Position numbers and translations under genes: made by a program
Source of the DNA: Paraburkholderia sp. Tr-20389
GTDB taxonomy: Bacteria > Pseudomonadota > Gammaproteobacteria > Burkholderiales > Burkholderiaceae
Direction: 5' to 3'
Assembly (NCBI RefSeq): GCF_017104565.1
Contig: NZ_JAAGPD010000005.1
Location: 1 to 64,000 of the forward strand
DNA: 64,000 bases
The notes under the pieces: generated by a model
Databases searched by the model: none
Told to the model about the DNA's origin: nothing
The model's input: the letters and a program-made list of their open reading frames with translations, nothing else
In this document: positions 24,963 to 33,611 of the stretch, in pieces
Numbering within the stretch: position 1 is the first letter of the stretch
How the letters are laid out: every line of letters begins with the position of its first letter

Positions 24963-26844
24963 AGCGAACCTCGTGCAGATCGGCGGTCGAACGGGCCGAC
25001 AGGGCCGACAGCAGTGCCGGCACGTCTTCGTCCTGCGGGACGAACGGCGAGTTGTCGCGCGGAATGCAGAAGGCGCTCTTGATTAAGAATTTCTTCGTCG
25101 CGACGTACAGGTTCTCCGGCACCTTCTGTCCCGTCGATACGTAATGCACGGGCAGCTTGTAGCGGATCACCGTGTCGAGCACGCTGCCCAGATTGGTCGC
25201 TTCGTCGAGCTTGGTCAGGATGCAGCCGGCGAGCGGCTGCTGGTCAGGCGCGTTCTGATAGGCCTGCACGACTTCGTTCAGCGTGTCGCCGTGGCTCGTC
25301 GCGTTCAGCAGCAGCAGGCGCTGCACGGGCTGACCGGCGCGGCACAGCATCGAGATCTGGTCGGACACCAGACGGTCGCGCTGGCTCATGCCGATCGTGT
25401 CGATCAGCACGATGTGTTTGTTGCGCAGCTCGGAGAGCGCGAGCGTCAGGTCGGCGCTGTCCTTCACCGCATGCACCGACACGCCGAGGATCTTGCCGAA
25501 GATACGCAGTTGCTCATGACCGCCGATCCGGTAGCTGTCGGTGGTGAGCAGCGCGACCTTGCTCGCGCCGAAGCGCATCACGCAGCGCGCTGCGAGCTTG
25601 GCCGTGGTCGTCGTCTTGCCGACGCCCGTCGGGCCCATCAGCGCGAACACACCGCCGCGCTCCATCAGCGCGTCTTCGTTCTCCATCACGGGCACGTTCG
25701 ATTCGAGCACCGTTCGCACCCACTCCATGCCTTCGTCCAGGCCGTCGACTTCCGGCAGGTTGTCGATCACCATCTTCACGAGTTGCGCCGAGAAGCCGGC
25801 GGCGAACAGATGTTTGGTCAGTGCAGCATGCGTCGGGCTGCGACGCTGACGGTCGGCCCACAGCAGACCCGCGAACTGCTCTTCCATCATGCCGCGCATC
25901 GCGCCCAGTTCGTGCATCACGGTCTCGTTGACCATCTGCTCGATGCGCGACTGGATCGATTCGGTCAGCGCGGCGGCAACCTTCGGCGTGATGTCGCCGG
26001 CTGCGCCCTTGCGCGCGTCGCGTGCCGTGTTGATGTCGCTCGCACCTTCCGCCACCGTCGGCGTGACGTGGCCCTTCTGCGCGGCGCGGCGTGCGGCAAG
26101 TTGCGCCGCTTCGCGTGCCCAATCGGGCTTCGCTTCTTCGTTCACTGCATCGACGGGCGTGCCCAGGCCGCGCGCGACAGCGGCGGCAGGCGTCATCGTC
26201 GGATTGGCTGCCGGCACCACGTCCTTGGCCGCGATGCGGCGCGCGTGATCGATCAGCCACGGATTCGTTTCGGCCATCGTGCGCTGGCGAGCCGGCGCTT
26301 CAGGCATCGCAGGCGCTGCCGGTTTCGCGGCGGCACCGGGCGCTGCGGGGAGTTCGCTGCGTGCTTCCGCGCGCAGTTCGACGCGGACGTCGTCGCTTGC
26401 GCGCGATGCATTCGCGGCGGGTGCCTCGGCCGCTGCGCTCGCGGTCGCTGCCGGCTGCGGCTCGGCCTTCTCTTCGCTCGCGGCGGGCATACGCTCGGTG
26501 CCCGCTTCGGGGCTTGCGCCGAACACCGACGAGAACACGTCGGGCATACCGCTCGCATACGGATTGACGGGCATCGACGGCAGCGTCGGCGAGGTGGTCG
26601 GCGCCATCAGTGCGCGCGTACCGCCTGCTGCCGCGTTCGTGCCTGCGTTCAGGTTGCCGGATGCGGTGCCTTCCTGGCCGCGCGGCGCAATCGCGCTCAG
26701 ATCGCGGTCGGCAACGGCGACGATCTCGACCGTGCCGTCTTCGTTGGTGCGATTCGACAACACGACTGCATCGGAGCCCAATGCCTCACGGACGAGACGC
26801 AGCGCGTCACGACTCGTTGCACCGACAAATTTGCGAATGTTCAA
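24955..26844 (-). CDS. flhF: Flagellar SRP-type GTPase FlhF (TTG start)
   Basis: Places and numbers flagella; belongs to the SRP GTPase family. 629 aa, longer than the typical ~450-500. Order: short N-terminal segment (N-I-R-K-F-V-G-A-T-S-R-D-A-L-R), a long Ala/Pro/Glu-rich disordered B region (about residues 70-320), then the NG domain. The NG domain has G-P-T-G-V-G-K-T-T-T-T-A-K-L (G1), T-T-D-S-Y-R-I-G-G-H-E-Q-L, D-T-I-G (G3) and T-K-L-D-E-A (G4). The family start N-I-R-K is preceded directly by TTG with GGAGAA 6 nt upstream. Upstream in-frame ATG codons would add a non-family extension. Confidence 0.9.
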   Translation of the reverse strand: MNIRKFVGATSRDALRLVREALGSDAVVLSNRTNEDGTVEIVAVADRDLSAIAPRGQEGTASGNLNAGTNAAAGGTRALMAPTTSPTLPSMPVNPYASGMPDVFSSVFGASPEAGTERMPAASEEKAEPQPAATASAAAEAPAANASRASDDVRVELRAEARSELPAAPGAAAKPAAPAMPEAPARQRTMAETNPWLIDHARRIAAKDVVPAANPTMTPAAAVARGLGTPVDAVNEEAKPDWAREAAQLAARRAAQKGHVTPTVAEGASDINTARDARKGAAGDITPKVAAALTESIQSRIEQMVNETVMHELGAMRGMMEEQFAGLLWADRQRRSPTHAALTKHLFAAGFSAQLVKMVIDNLPEVDGLDEGMEWVRTVLESNVPVMENEDALMERGGVFALMGPTGVGKTTTTAKLAARCVMRFGASKVALLTTDSYRIGGHEQLRIFGKILGVSVHAVKDSADLTLALSELRNKHIVLIDTIGMSQRDRLVSDQISMLCRAGQPVQRLLLLNATSHGDTLNEVVQAYQNAPDQQPLAGCILTKLDEATNLGSVLDTVIRYKLPVHYVSTGQKVPENLYVATKKFLIKSAFCIPRDNSPFVPQDEDVPALLSALSARSTADLHEVRFG

Positions 26845-27177
26845 GCTGATTCTCCGATGAGCTACGCGGACCGGCGACATACCGTTTCCCGATGAGATGA
26901 ATTATTGCGAAAGATGACCAGCCACCATCGGGCAATAAAGACGGTGAAACGCTGGCAATTCAGGCATTCGGTGCACGTGCAACGGCCCGAAAGCTCGGGA
27001 ATTTTGACCGGCGGACCGCGCACAGCCACGCCGCGCAATGGGCTCGGCCTTGTGCATCGAGACGCCGTGCGCGCCAATGAAAAAGGCCGGCCGCGAGATG
27101 CGAACCGGCCTTCGAGAGAAGACACGCGGTGGAACGGACAGGCTGGGAAAGGTCGAGTAAGCGTCGCCCGTGGTCGC
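26845..27177. other. flhA-flhF intergenic region (333 bp), presumed promoter of flhF-flhG-fliA
   Basis: No credible ORF. It contains the flhA terminator (27080-27112). Because transcription from flhBA should stop there, a promoter for flhF-flhG-fliA is expected in 26845-27079, but I could not identify one convincingly. No sigma-28 match was found. Confidence 0.5.
27080..27112 (-). terminator. Intrinsic terminator of flhB-flhA
   Basis: On the minus strand AAGGCCGG, a 14-nt loop and CCGGCCTT, running into five T residues, 66 bp beyond the flhA stop. This separates flhBA from flhF-flhG-fliA. Confidence 0.75.
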
Positions 27178-29280
27178 CTAGCCGTGCGCGCCGATCACGT
27201 TCACCACCCGCACATGGCGCGTGTCGGGCACTTCCGCATACGACAGCACCTTGAGCTGCGGCAGGCTGCGCCGCAGGAAGCGCGCAAGCATCGCACGCAG
27301 CGAATGCTGGACCAGCATCACCGGCGTGAGGCCGAGGTTCTGCTGGCGCATCATGGCCTTTTGCGTCTCCATCAGCAGCGTATTCGCGAGGCCCGGTTCG
27401 AGGCCAGGATTCGAGCCCGTCGCGAGCGCCTGGGTGAGCAGCCGCTCCAGATTCGAGTCGAGGCCCATCACCTGGATGTCGCCGTTGCCGGGGAACCACT
27501 GCTGCGTGATCGCGCGGCCGAGCGCGAGGCGCACCACGGCCGTCAGATCGTGCGAATCGGTGATCTTCGAGCCGTGCTCGGACAGCGCTTCGAGAATCGT
27601 GCGCATGTCGCGGATCGGCACGCCTTCCTCGAGCAGGTTCTGCAGCACCTTCTGCAGCGTGGCGACGGGCAGCATCTTCGGCACGACATCGTCGACGAGC
27701 GGCGCGGCGTCCTTCTGCATCCGCTCGATCAGCGCCTGCACTTCCTGACGGCCGAGCAGTTCCGCCGCATGCGTGACGACGAGGTGATTCAGGTGAGTCG
27801 CGACGACCGTGCTCGAATCGACCACCGTGTAGCCGTACACCTGCGCCTGTTCGCGCAGATTCGTATCGATCCAGATCGCGGGCAGCCCGAACGCCGGGTC
27901 CGTGGTCGGCGTGCCCGGCAGTGCCGCCGTGACCTGGCCTGGGTTGATCGCGAGCCACTGGCCCGGATACGCCTCGCCGACGCCCACTTCGACGCCCTTG
28001 AGCGCGATCCGGTAACCGTTCGGCCGCAATTCGAGGTTGTCGCGGATATGAATGACGGGCGGCAGGAAGCCGATTTCCTGCGCGAACTTCTTGCGGATGT
28101 TCTTGATGCGCTTGAGCAGTTCGCCGTCCGAGTTCTTGTCGACGAGCGGGATCAGGCGATAGCCGACTTCGAGGCCGAGCGCGTCGATCATCGTCACGTC
28201 GTCCCAGCTGGCTTCCGCGGCTTCCGACGGCGCGAGCGCCTGCGGTGCGACTTCGGCGAGCGCCGTCGAGGTCTTGCTCTGCGCAGCGCGCTTTTTCATC
28301 GTGCGGGCGAGCTGGATCGCGCCGCCGCCCAGCAGCAGAAACGCGAAGTGCGGCATGCCCGGAATCAGGCCCATCAGCACGAGAATCGAGCCCGTGATCA
28401 TCAGCACGCGCGGGTTCGTGAAGAGCTGACCCGTCAGCTGCGTGCCGATGTCTTCGTCGGTGGCGACGCGCGACACGATCACACCCGCCGCCGTCGAAAT
28501 CACGAGCGACGGAATCTGCGCGACAAGGCCGTCACCGATGGTCAGCAGCGTGTAGGTCTTGCCGGCGTCGGCGAAGTCCATGCCGTGCTGCACGACACCG
28601 ACGATCAGACCGCCGATGATGTTGATCACCATGATCAGCAGACCCGCGATCGCATCGCCGCGCACGAACTTGCTCGCACCGTCCATCGAACCGTAGAACT
28701 CGGCTTCCTGCGAGACTTCCATGCGGCGCTTGCGGGCCTGATCTTCGTTGATCATGCCGGCGTTGAGGTCGGCGTCGATCGACATCTGCTTGCCGGGCAT
28801 CGCGTCCAGCGTGAAGCGCGCCGACACTTCCGCGATACGTCCCGCGCCCTTCGTGATCACCATGAAGTTGATCACCATCAGGATCACGAACACGACGATA
28901 CCGACCGCGAAGTTGCCGCCCACGAGGAAGTGGCCGAACGCCTCGATCACCGCACCCGCCGCGCCCGGACCCGTGTGGCCTTCGAGCAGCACGATACGGG
29001 TCGACGCGACGTTCAGCGACAGCCGCAGCAGCGTCGAAAACAGCAGCACGCTCGGGAAGGCCGCGAAGTCGAGCGGCTTCATCGTGTACATGCTGACGAG
29101 CAGCACCATCACCGACAGCGCGATATTGAAGGTGAACAGCAGATCCAGCAGGAACGGCGGCAACGGCAGGATCATCATGCCGAGGATCATGCAGATCAGA
29201 AGCGGGCCCGCCAGTGCCCGCAGATTGGTGCCGTTCAGCGCGTCCGGCCGTCGTGAAAGGAAACCCGCGCGGGCGTTCAT
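27178..29280 (-). CDS. flhA: Flagellar type III export gate protein FlhA
   Basis: Large export-gate ring protein that couples proton flow to export and docks chaperone-cargo complexes. 700 aa, the normal length. The N-terminal half has about eight transmembrane segments (P-L-L-I-C-M-I-L-G-M-M-I-L-P-L-P-P-F-L-L-D onward). The FHIPEP signature region is visible (R-L-S-L-N-V-A-S-T-R, G-D-A-I-A-G-L-L-I-M-V-I-N). The C-terminal cytoplasmic domain starts near residue 345. Its start overlaps the end of flhB by 4 bp. Confidence 0.97.
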   Translation of the reverse strand: MNARAGFLSRRPDALNGTNLRALAGPLLICMILGMMILPLPPFLLDLLFTFNIALSVMVLLVSMYTMKPLDFAAFPSVLLFSTLLRLSLNVASTRIVLLEGHTGPGAAGAVIEAFGHFLVGGNFAVGIVVFVILMVINFMVITKGAGRIAEVSARFTLDAMPGKQMSIDADLNAGMINEDQARKRRMEVSQEAEFYGSMDGASKFVRGDAIAGLLIMVINIIGGLIVGVVQHGMDFADAGKTYTLLTIGDGLVAQIPSLVISTAAGVIVSRVATDEDIGTQLTGQLFTNPRVLMITGSILVLMGLIPGMPHFAFLLLGGGAIQLARTMKKRAAQSKTSTALAEVAPQALAPSEAAEASWDDVTMIDALGLEVGYRLIPLVDKNSDGELLKRIKNIRKKFAQEIGFLPPVIHIRDNLELRPNGYRIALKGVEVGVGEAYPGQWLAINPGQVTAALPGTPTTDPAFGLPAIWIDTNLREQAQVYGYTVVDSSTVVATHLNHLVVTHAAELLGRQEVQALIERMQKDAAPLVDDVVPKMLPVATLQKVLQNLLEEGVPIRDMRTILEALSEHGSKITDSHDLTAVVRLALGRAITQQWFPGNGDIQVMGLDSNLERLLTQALATGSNPGLEPGLANTLLMETQKAMMRQQNLGLTPVMLVQHSLRAMLARFLRRSLPQLKVLSYAEVPDTRHVRVVNVIGAHG

Positions 29281-30485
29281 GCTGATACTCCATTACTTTG
29301 ATTGTCGCCGCCGAGTGCGTCGGCAGCTTCCTGGCCGGCGTCGTCATCCGACACGCCGCCCTTGTCCAGCTCCGGCGGAACGTCGAGTTCCGTCGGCGCG
29401 ACAGGCGCAACCCCGCCGTCTTCCTTGAAGCGGCGCAGTTGATAAACCCAGGCGAGCACTTCCGCGACGGCGCCGTACAGCGCGCCCGGAATCTCGCGAT
29501 TCAGTTCGACGTTGTGATACAGCGCACGCGCAAGCGGCGGCGCTTCGAGCAACGGCACGTTGTTCTCGACGGCCAGTTCGCGGATGCGCGCGGCCACGAG
29601 GTTCACGCCCTTCGCGACCACCTTCGGCGCGCCCATTTCGCCGTCCGTGTATTGCAGCGCGACCGCGAAGTGCGTCGGGTTCGTCACGACGACGTCGGCC
29701 TTCGGCACGTTCGCCATCATCCGGCGCCGCGCCATCGCCCGTTGCTGCGAGCGGATGCGTGCCTTGACGTGCGGATCGCCCTCGCTTTCGCGATGCTCGC
29801 GCTTCACTTCTTCCTTCGTCATGCGCAGCTTCTTGTGGAAGCTCCACAGCTGATACGGCACGTCCAGCGCCGCGAGCAGGAACATGCCCGCGACCGTCAT
29901 CGCGCAGCACACGGCGATCAGATGCCCCGCGTTCGACAGCGCGACGTGCAGCGGCTGCGTGGCAAGCGCGAGGATGTCTTCGCGGCGATGCCAGATCGCC
30001 AGCCCGCCGATCAGCCCGACCACGACGATCTTCGCCAGCGACATGCCGAGCTGGATCCAACCGTTGATCGAAAAGATGCGGCCGAGACCGCTGACAGGGT
30101 TCAGACGCTCGAAATTCGGCGCCAGCGATTTGGTCGACAGCAGCCAGCCGCCCATCGCCATCGGCGCAAGCAGCGCGGCGAGGCCCAGCAGCGCGAGCAG
30201 CGGCATCAGCATGTAGGCGCCTTCGCGCGTGGCCGCGCCCGCGCTGATGAAGGCCCGCTTCGGGTCGAATACCGTTTCGTGATTGAAGGTGAAGGCGGTG
30301 CGCAGCATCGTCTGCACATGCTCGCCGATCATGCCCGACATGCCCCACGCGCCGAGGAATCCGGCCGCGACGAGGGCGAACGTCGCCAGTTCGCGCGAGC
30401 GCGCAACCTGCCCCTCCTCGCGCGCCTTTTCCAGGCGCCGGGGGGTGGCTGATTCGGTTTTTTCGAGGTCGCTATCCTCTGCCAA
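29277..30485 (-). CDS. flhB: Flagellar type III export specificity switch FlhB (TTG start)
   Basis: Export-gate protein whose autocleavage changes export from rod/hook to filament substrates. 402 aa from TTG, reading A-E-D-S-D-L-E-K-T-E-S-A-T-P-R-R-L-E-K-A-R-E-E-G after the start, the family N-terminus, with GGAGAG upstream. An in-frame ATG nine codons earlier would add residues not seen in the family. Four transmembrane helices are followed by the cytoplasmic domain with the autocleavage site N-P-T-H (in V-V-V-T-N-P-T-H-F-A-V-A-L). It ends in a long Asp/Pro/Gly-rich tail. It overlaps flhA. Confidence 0.94.
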   Translation of the reverse strand: MAEDSDLEKTESATPRRLEKAREEGQVARSRELATFALVAAGFLGAWGMSGMIGEHVQTMLRTAFTFNHETVFDPKRAFISAGAATREGAYMLMPLLALLGLAALLAPMAMGGWLLSTKSLAPNFERLNPVSGLGRIFSINGWIQLGMSLAKIVVVGLIGGLAIWHRREDILALATQPLHVALSNAGHLIAVCCAMTVAGMFLLAALDVPYQLWSFHKKLRMTKEEVKREHRESEGDPHVKARIRSQQRAMARRRMMANVPKADVVVTNPTHFAVALQYTDGEMGAPKVVAKGVNLVAARIRELAVENNVPLLEAPPLARALYHNVELNREIPGALYGAVAEVLAWVYQLRRFKEDGGVAPVAPTELDVPPELDKGGVSDDDAGQEAADALGGDNQSNGVSA

Positions 30486-30652
30486 CGCGCTCTCCAGCTG
30501 GAAGGGCAACATGCCCTTTTTCAGTGAGAGCGATTATTCCTGCAGACGTCGAGCGGCGATTGACGGATAAGGGCGGGGAAACGGGGGTATTTCAAGCGAT
30601 GGGCGAGGCAACGGCGCGGCCCGAGCGGCAGGCGGACCACGCATGGTAAGAC

Positions 30653-30678
30653 GGCGGCCCGCTATACGGCGGGCCGCC
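30653..30678 (-). terminator. Hairpin terminator after the DUF3443 gene
   Basis: A perfect 10-bp GC stem (GGCGGCCCGC / GCGGGCCGCC) with a 6-nt loop lies 8 bp after the stop codon on the minus strand, followed by only a short T-rich stretch (GTCTT). It separates the DUF3443 gene from flhB. Confidence 0.6.
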
Positions 30679-30686
30679 TTGCTCGC

Positions 30687-31955
30687 TCAGAACGCGACGA
30701 ACGGCCCCGAGCCGCCTGTCGCGCTCTTGTCCATCCCGTAGTAGACGTACCGGCCGTAGAAGAACGGCAAGCCGAGATCCGTCCCCGTCAGCGAGCTGAC
30801 CTGCCCGCCGAGGTCGTTGAATGCATAGTTGCTCGCGTTGCTGAGCAGCGTCTGCGCGTTCGCGATGTTGATCGTCGCCGTGCCCTTCGCACCGTTCGCG
30901 CCCAGCAGATTCACCGTACGCTGCACCGTCGAAGTGGGGCAATAGAAGTCCGACAGATTGCCGCCGCACAACGGAATCGTGCTGTTCTGGAAGAAGTAGC
31001 CGTTCGAGCCGGAATCGAGAAACACCGTGTTCGACTGGCCACGAGCGGGGAAATCGCCGGACGCGTCGGTGGTGTAGGTCGTGCCCGCCGCATTGGCGTT
31101 GTTCGACTGCGTGCCGATGCCGAACACGACCGTTCCTGTCGCCGACGCCGCGCCGTTCGCCGAAATGGGGGCCATCTGCACGATCACGCCGTTGTTGTCG
31201 GTCGCGAAGTTCGGGATCGGGTTGGCCACCTGTTTGGACGTTTCTGCCAGCGTCCGCGTGCAGTTCGTGCCGTTCGGGCATGCGTAGTAATTGCTGAACT
31301 GCGCGACGTTCGCCTGCACCGAGCACGCCGAGCCGCAATCCACGGGCGCCACGCCGAGCCCGAGAATGCCGTTCGCGCCGAGTGCATCGGCCGTGCTTTC
31401 GTTCGAGCCGTTGACGCAGCCGCTCGAAGGAACGGTCGAGTCGGCCAGATCGCCGATCACCTGGATCGGGATGTTGGTCGCCGTTTCGCCACTGATCTTC
31501 ACGGTCGCGAGACGGGTCGTCCCCCATGTGAAGCCGTCAGCGAAGTGCGTGCATTCGGCGAGCTGACCGCCCGCCGTCGCCTGCTGGACGGAAAGTCCCA
31601 GCGCCGCCACCGCACTGCTATTGACGATGCGCAGGCCGTACGAGCCGGTATCGAGCAATACGTTGTCGATGGTCGTGCAATTCGATGTGTTCGGCACGCA
31701 AACCGTCACGCTGACGGTCGGTATGTTGATGATGCCCTTCACGCCACGACCGACGGTCACGGCCACCGTGTTGGCCGCGTTCGCGGCGATCGGCTGCTGA
31801 TTGGGCCCGGTGTTGCTGTTGTTCGACGATGAAGACGACGAATCCCCGCCTCCGCCGCCGCAGCCCGCGACGAACGCCGTCATCGCGATCACGGACACGG
31901 CGAACACGGCCTTCACGACACGGACACCTGCTCCGAGCTTGAACGCAAATTGCAT
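30687..31955 (-). CDS. DUF3443 family lipoprotein with a pepsin-like two-lobed signature
   Basis: 422 aa. The lipoprotein signal has hydrophobic V-F-A-V-S-V-I-A-M-T-A-F-V-A-G before Cys32, followed by a Gly then Ser/Asn linker. I recognise the DUF3443 family of Burkholderia-type bacteria, which has no assigned function. The sequence shows an aspartic-protease pattern: D-T-G-S (residues 102-105, in V-L-L-D-T-G-S-Y-G-L-R), G-I-L-G-L-G (about 196-201), V-V-F-G-I-G (about 276-281), a second D-S-G-S (314-317, in V-F-L-D-S-G-S-N-G), and a C-terminal L-G-L-P-F-F-Y-G-R-Y-V-Y-Y-G. The order and spacing match the two lobes of pepsin-type proteases. It lies 16 bp after the DUF2844 gene. Protease activity is my inference. 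Confidence 0.82.
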   Translation of the reverse strand: MQFAFKLGAGVRVVKAVFAVSVIAMTAFVAGCGGGGGDSSSSSSNNSNTGPNQQPIAANAANTVAVTVGRGVKGIINIPTVSVTVCVPNTSNCTTIDNVLLDTGSYGLRIVNSSAVAALGLSVQQATAGGQLAECTHFADGFTWGTTRLATVKISGETATNIPIQVIGDLADSTVPSSGCVNGSNESTADALGANGILGLGVAPVDCGSACSVQANVAQFSNYYACPNGTNCTRTLAETSKQVANPIPNFATDNNGVIVQMAPISANGAASATGTVVFGIGTQSNNANAAGTTYTTDASGDFPARGQSNTVFLDSGSNGYFFQNSTIPLCGGNLSDFYCPTSTVQRTVNLLGANGAKGTATINIANAQTLLSNASNYAFNDLGGQVSSLTGTDLGLPFFYGRYVYYGMDKSATGGSGPFVAF

Positions 31956-31971
31956 AATGGGTCTCCCGTCG

Positions 31972-32538
31972 TCACTTGATGTCGGTGGCGCTCACGCCCG
32001 AAGGCAGCGCCTGCGGCAGATAGGCCTGGCCGGAGAATGCGCCCATATGGCCGCCCGAATGCACGACGAGCCCGCTGTCCTGCACGATGCCGGGACCGTG
32101 GCCGCCGCCGCGCAACTGGCGCGCGTTCGTCACGCCCGCGACGTACTGCGGGAAATAGCTGCCGAGCAGGTCGGACAGGTCGGGTAGCTGCGGCCCGCTC
32201 CAAGCGAGACCGAACACGCTGCCCGCCGACGAGACGTACTCGCGGATCACTGTGCCGTTGCCGAGCGTCGTCTCGCGCACGGTGTACGACGCCGACGTGG
32301 CAGACGAACTGGAGGACGCCGTGGCGCCGGAACTCGCCGACGATGCGCTGCGCATCGTGGCGACGCCATTCGACGTCGGGCCGGACACGGAACGCGTGGT
32401 GGCGCTCGCCCCGGCGGGCGGCGTCATCGGGTTGCCGCCTAGCGCGGCGCTGGCGGACAGCGGAACGAACAGGACAGACAGAGAACAGCAGAATCCGAGC
32501 GCTGAAGCAACGACAGCACGGCTCGAGCGGATCGACAT
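31972..32538 (-). CDS. DUF2844 family exported protein
   Basis: 188 aa. A Sec signal peptide (hydrophobic V-V-A-S-A-L-G-F-C-C-S-L-S-V-L-F, cleavage near A-S-A) is followed by a Ser/Thr/Ala-rich stretch (about residues 40-85). A conserved-looking domain follows: V-R-E-T-T-L-G-N-G-T-V-I-R-E-Y-V-S, G-S-V-F-G-L-A-W-S-G-P and L-P-D-L-S-D-L-L-G-S-Y-F. I recognise it as DUF2844, function unknown. The start is set at the Met with GGGGGAGG upstream; a start 14 codons earlier lacks this. It is the first gene of a two-gene unit with the DUF3443 lipoprotein, so the two probably act together in the envelope. Confidence 0.82.
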   Translation of the reverse strand: MSIRSSRAVVASALGFCCSLSVLFVPLSASAALGGNPMTPPAGASATTRSVSGPTSNGVATMRSASSASSGATASSSSSATSASYTVRETTLGNGTVIREYVSSAGSVFGLAWSGPQLPDLSDLLGSYFPQYVAGVTNARQLRGGGHGPGIVQDSGLVVHSGGHMGAFSGQAYLPQALPSGVSATDIK

Positions 32539-32890
32539 GGTTATGCACCTCCCCCAATCGACAGCGAACGGTACCCGCAATTCGCGGGCCCGGCTTGTTG
32601 GTTCAGGAGCAAACGGCCCGGCGCGCGACGCCCGCGCATGCGATGCAGCGCCGTTGCGGCCCGCGAACCGTCCTCCCTGGCCGTAGTATGCCAGCGGATG
32701 ACGGCCGTGATCCGTTACTAATTGTGCGATGGAGCACCCGCCGATGCAGCTTGCATCGGCGAGTCAGGTGTCCGGGCGGGATGACGCGCGAAGCGTCAAA
32801 GGGGAAGAGGACGCGCGCATGGACAGCGCGCGCTGCGGGCGGCGGGGCGGCAGGCCCGCGCCGCCTCGGGGGACAACGCGATGCGCCGTC
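32539..32890. other. cheZ-DUF2844 intergenic region (352 bp) with a perfect hairpin
   Basis: No credible gene. A perfect 10-bp inverted repeat with a 3-nt loop (CGCCGATGCA / TGCATCGGCG) lies at 32739-32761. It has no T tract on either strand, so it could be an operator or a structured RNA end for the che operon rather than a classic terminator. The 130 bp next to cheZ are very GC-rich. Confidence 0.55.
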
Positions 32891-33610
32891 TCAGAAGCCG
32901 AGGCTCGCGAGCAGATCGTCGACCTGCCCCTGATCCTGGACCACATCCGTCTTGCCTTCCGGATTGATCTGCGGGCCGTTCAACAGGCTCTGCGGGCTGC
33001 CCGTCGGCGACAGCGGCTCGTGCTGGGCTTCCGCGACGAGCTGCTGTGCCGTCGCGGCGAACTGTTCGCGCCGCTCAGCCGCGATGTTGTCGATCAGCAC
33101 GCCGAGGAGCTGCTGCTCGATCAGATACACGACGTCCGTGATCTTCTTGATGACCTGGCCCGTCAGATCCTGAAAGTCCTGCGCCATCATGATCTCGAGC
33201 ATCTGCGAATTGGTCGCCGTCGTGACTTCCGGCACGCCGCGCAGGAAGGTGCGCGTGTCGCTCATCAGCGCGCGCACTTCCTCGCGCTCGATGGGTGCCG
33301 AATACCACTGCTCCCAGCGCGCGTCCAGCTCGGCCGCGTCCTTCTGCAACTGCTCCTGCATCGGCTTCGCGACCTCGATCGCCGACAGCACGCGCTCGGC
33401 GGCCTGCTCGGTCATCGTCGCGATGTACTTCAGACGGTCGCGGGCATCCGGCACCGCTTCCGCCGCGCGCTCGACATGCTTGTCGATGCCCAGCTCGCGC
33501 ATCGAGTCGCGCAGCGTGCGCGTCAGCTGTCCGATGCGGGCGAGGATGCGGTCGGTCGCGAGGTCGGTGCCGTCTTCCCGTGCGCCTTGCTCGTTGATCG
33601 GTGGGTTCAC
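32891..33610 (-). CDS. cheZ: CheY-P phosphatase CheZ
   Basis: Speeds dephosphorylation of CheY-P. 239 aa, mostly a long helical hairpin. The catalytic segment Q-D-F-Q-D-L-T-G-Q-V-I-K-K lies at about residues 150-162; the second Gln is the one that positions water in the family. The C-terminal CheY-binding peptide V-D-D-L-L-A-S-L-G-F ends the protein. It is the last gene of the mot-che run, 1 bp after cheY. Confidence 0.95.
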   Translation of the reverse strand: MNPPINEQGAREDGTDLATDRILARIGQLTRTLRDSMRELGIDKHVERAAEAVPDARDRLKYIATMTEQAAERVLSAIEVAKPMQEQLQKDAAELDARWEQWYSAPIEREEVRALMSDTRTFLRGVPEVTTATNSQMLEIMMAQDFQDLTGQVIKKITDVVYLIEQQLLGVLIDNIAAERREQFAATAQQLVAEAQHEPLSPTGSPQSLLNGPQINPEGKTDVVQDQGQVDDLLASLGF

Positions 33611-33611
33611 A

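Noticed and set aside
26905-29256. Plus-strand 783-aa ORF opposite flhA
   Set aside because: Arg/His-rich shadow of flhA; no domain, no start signal.
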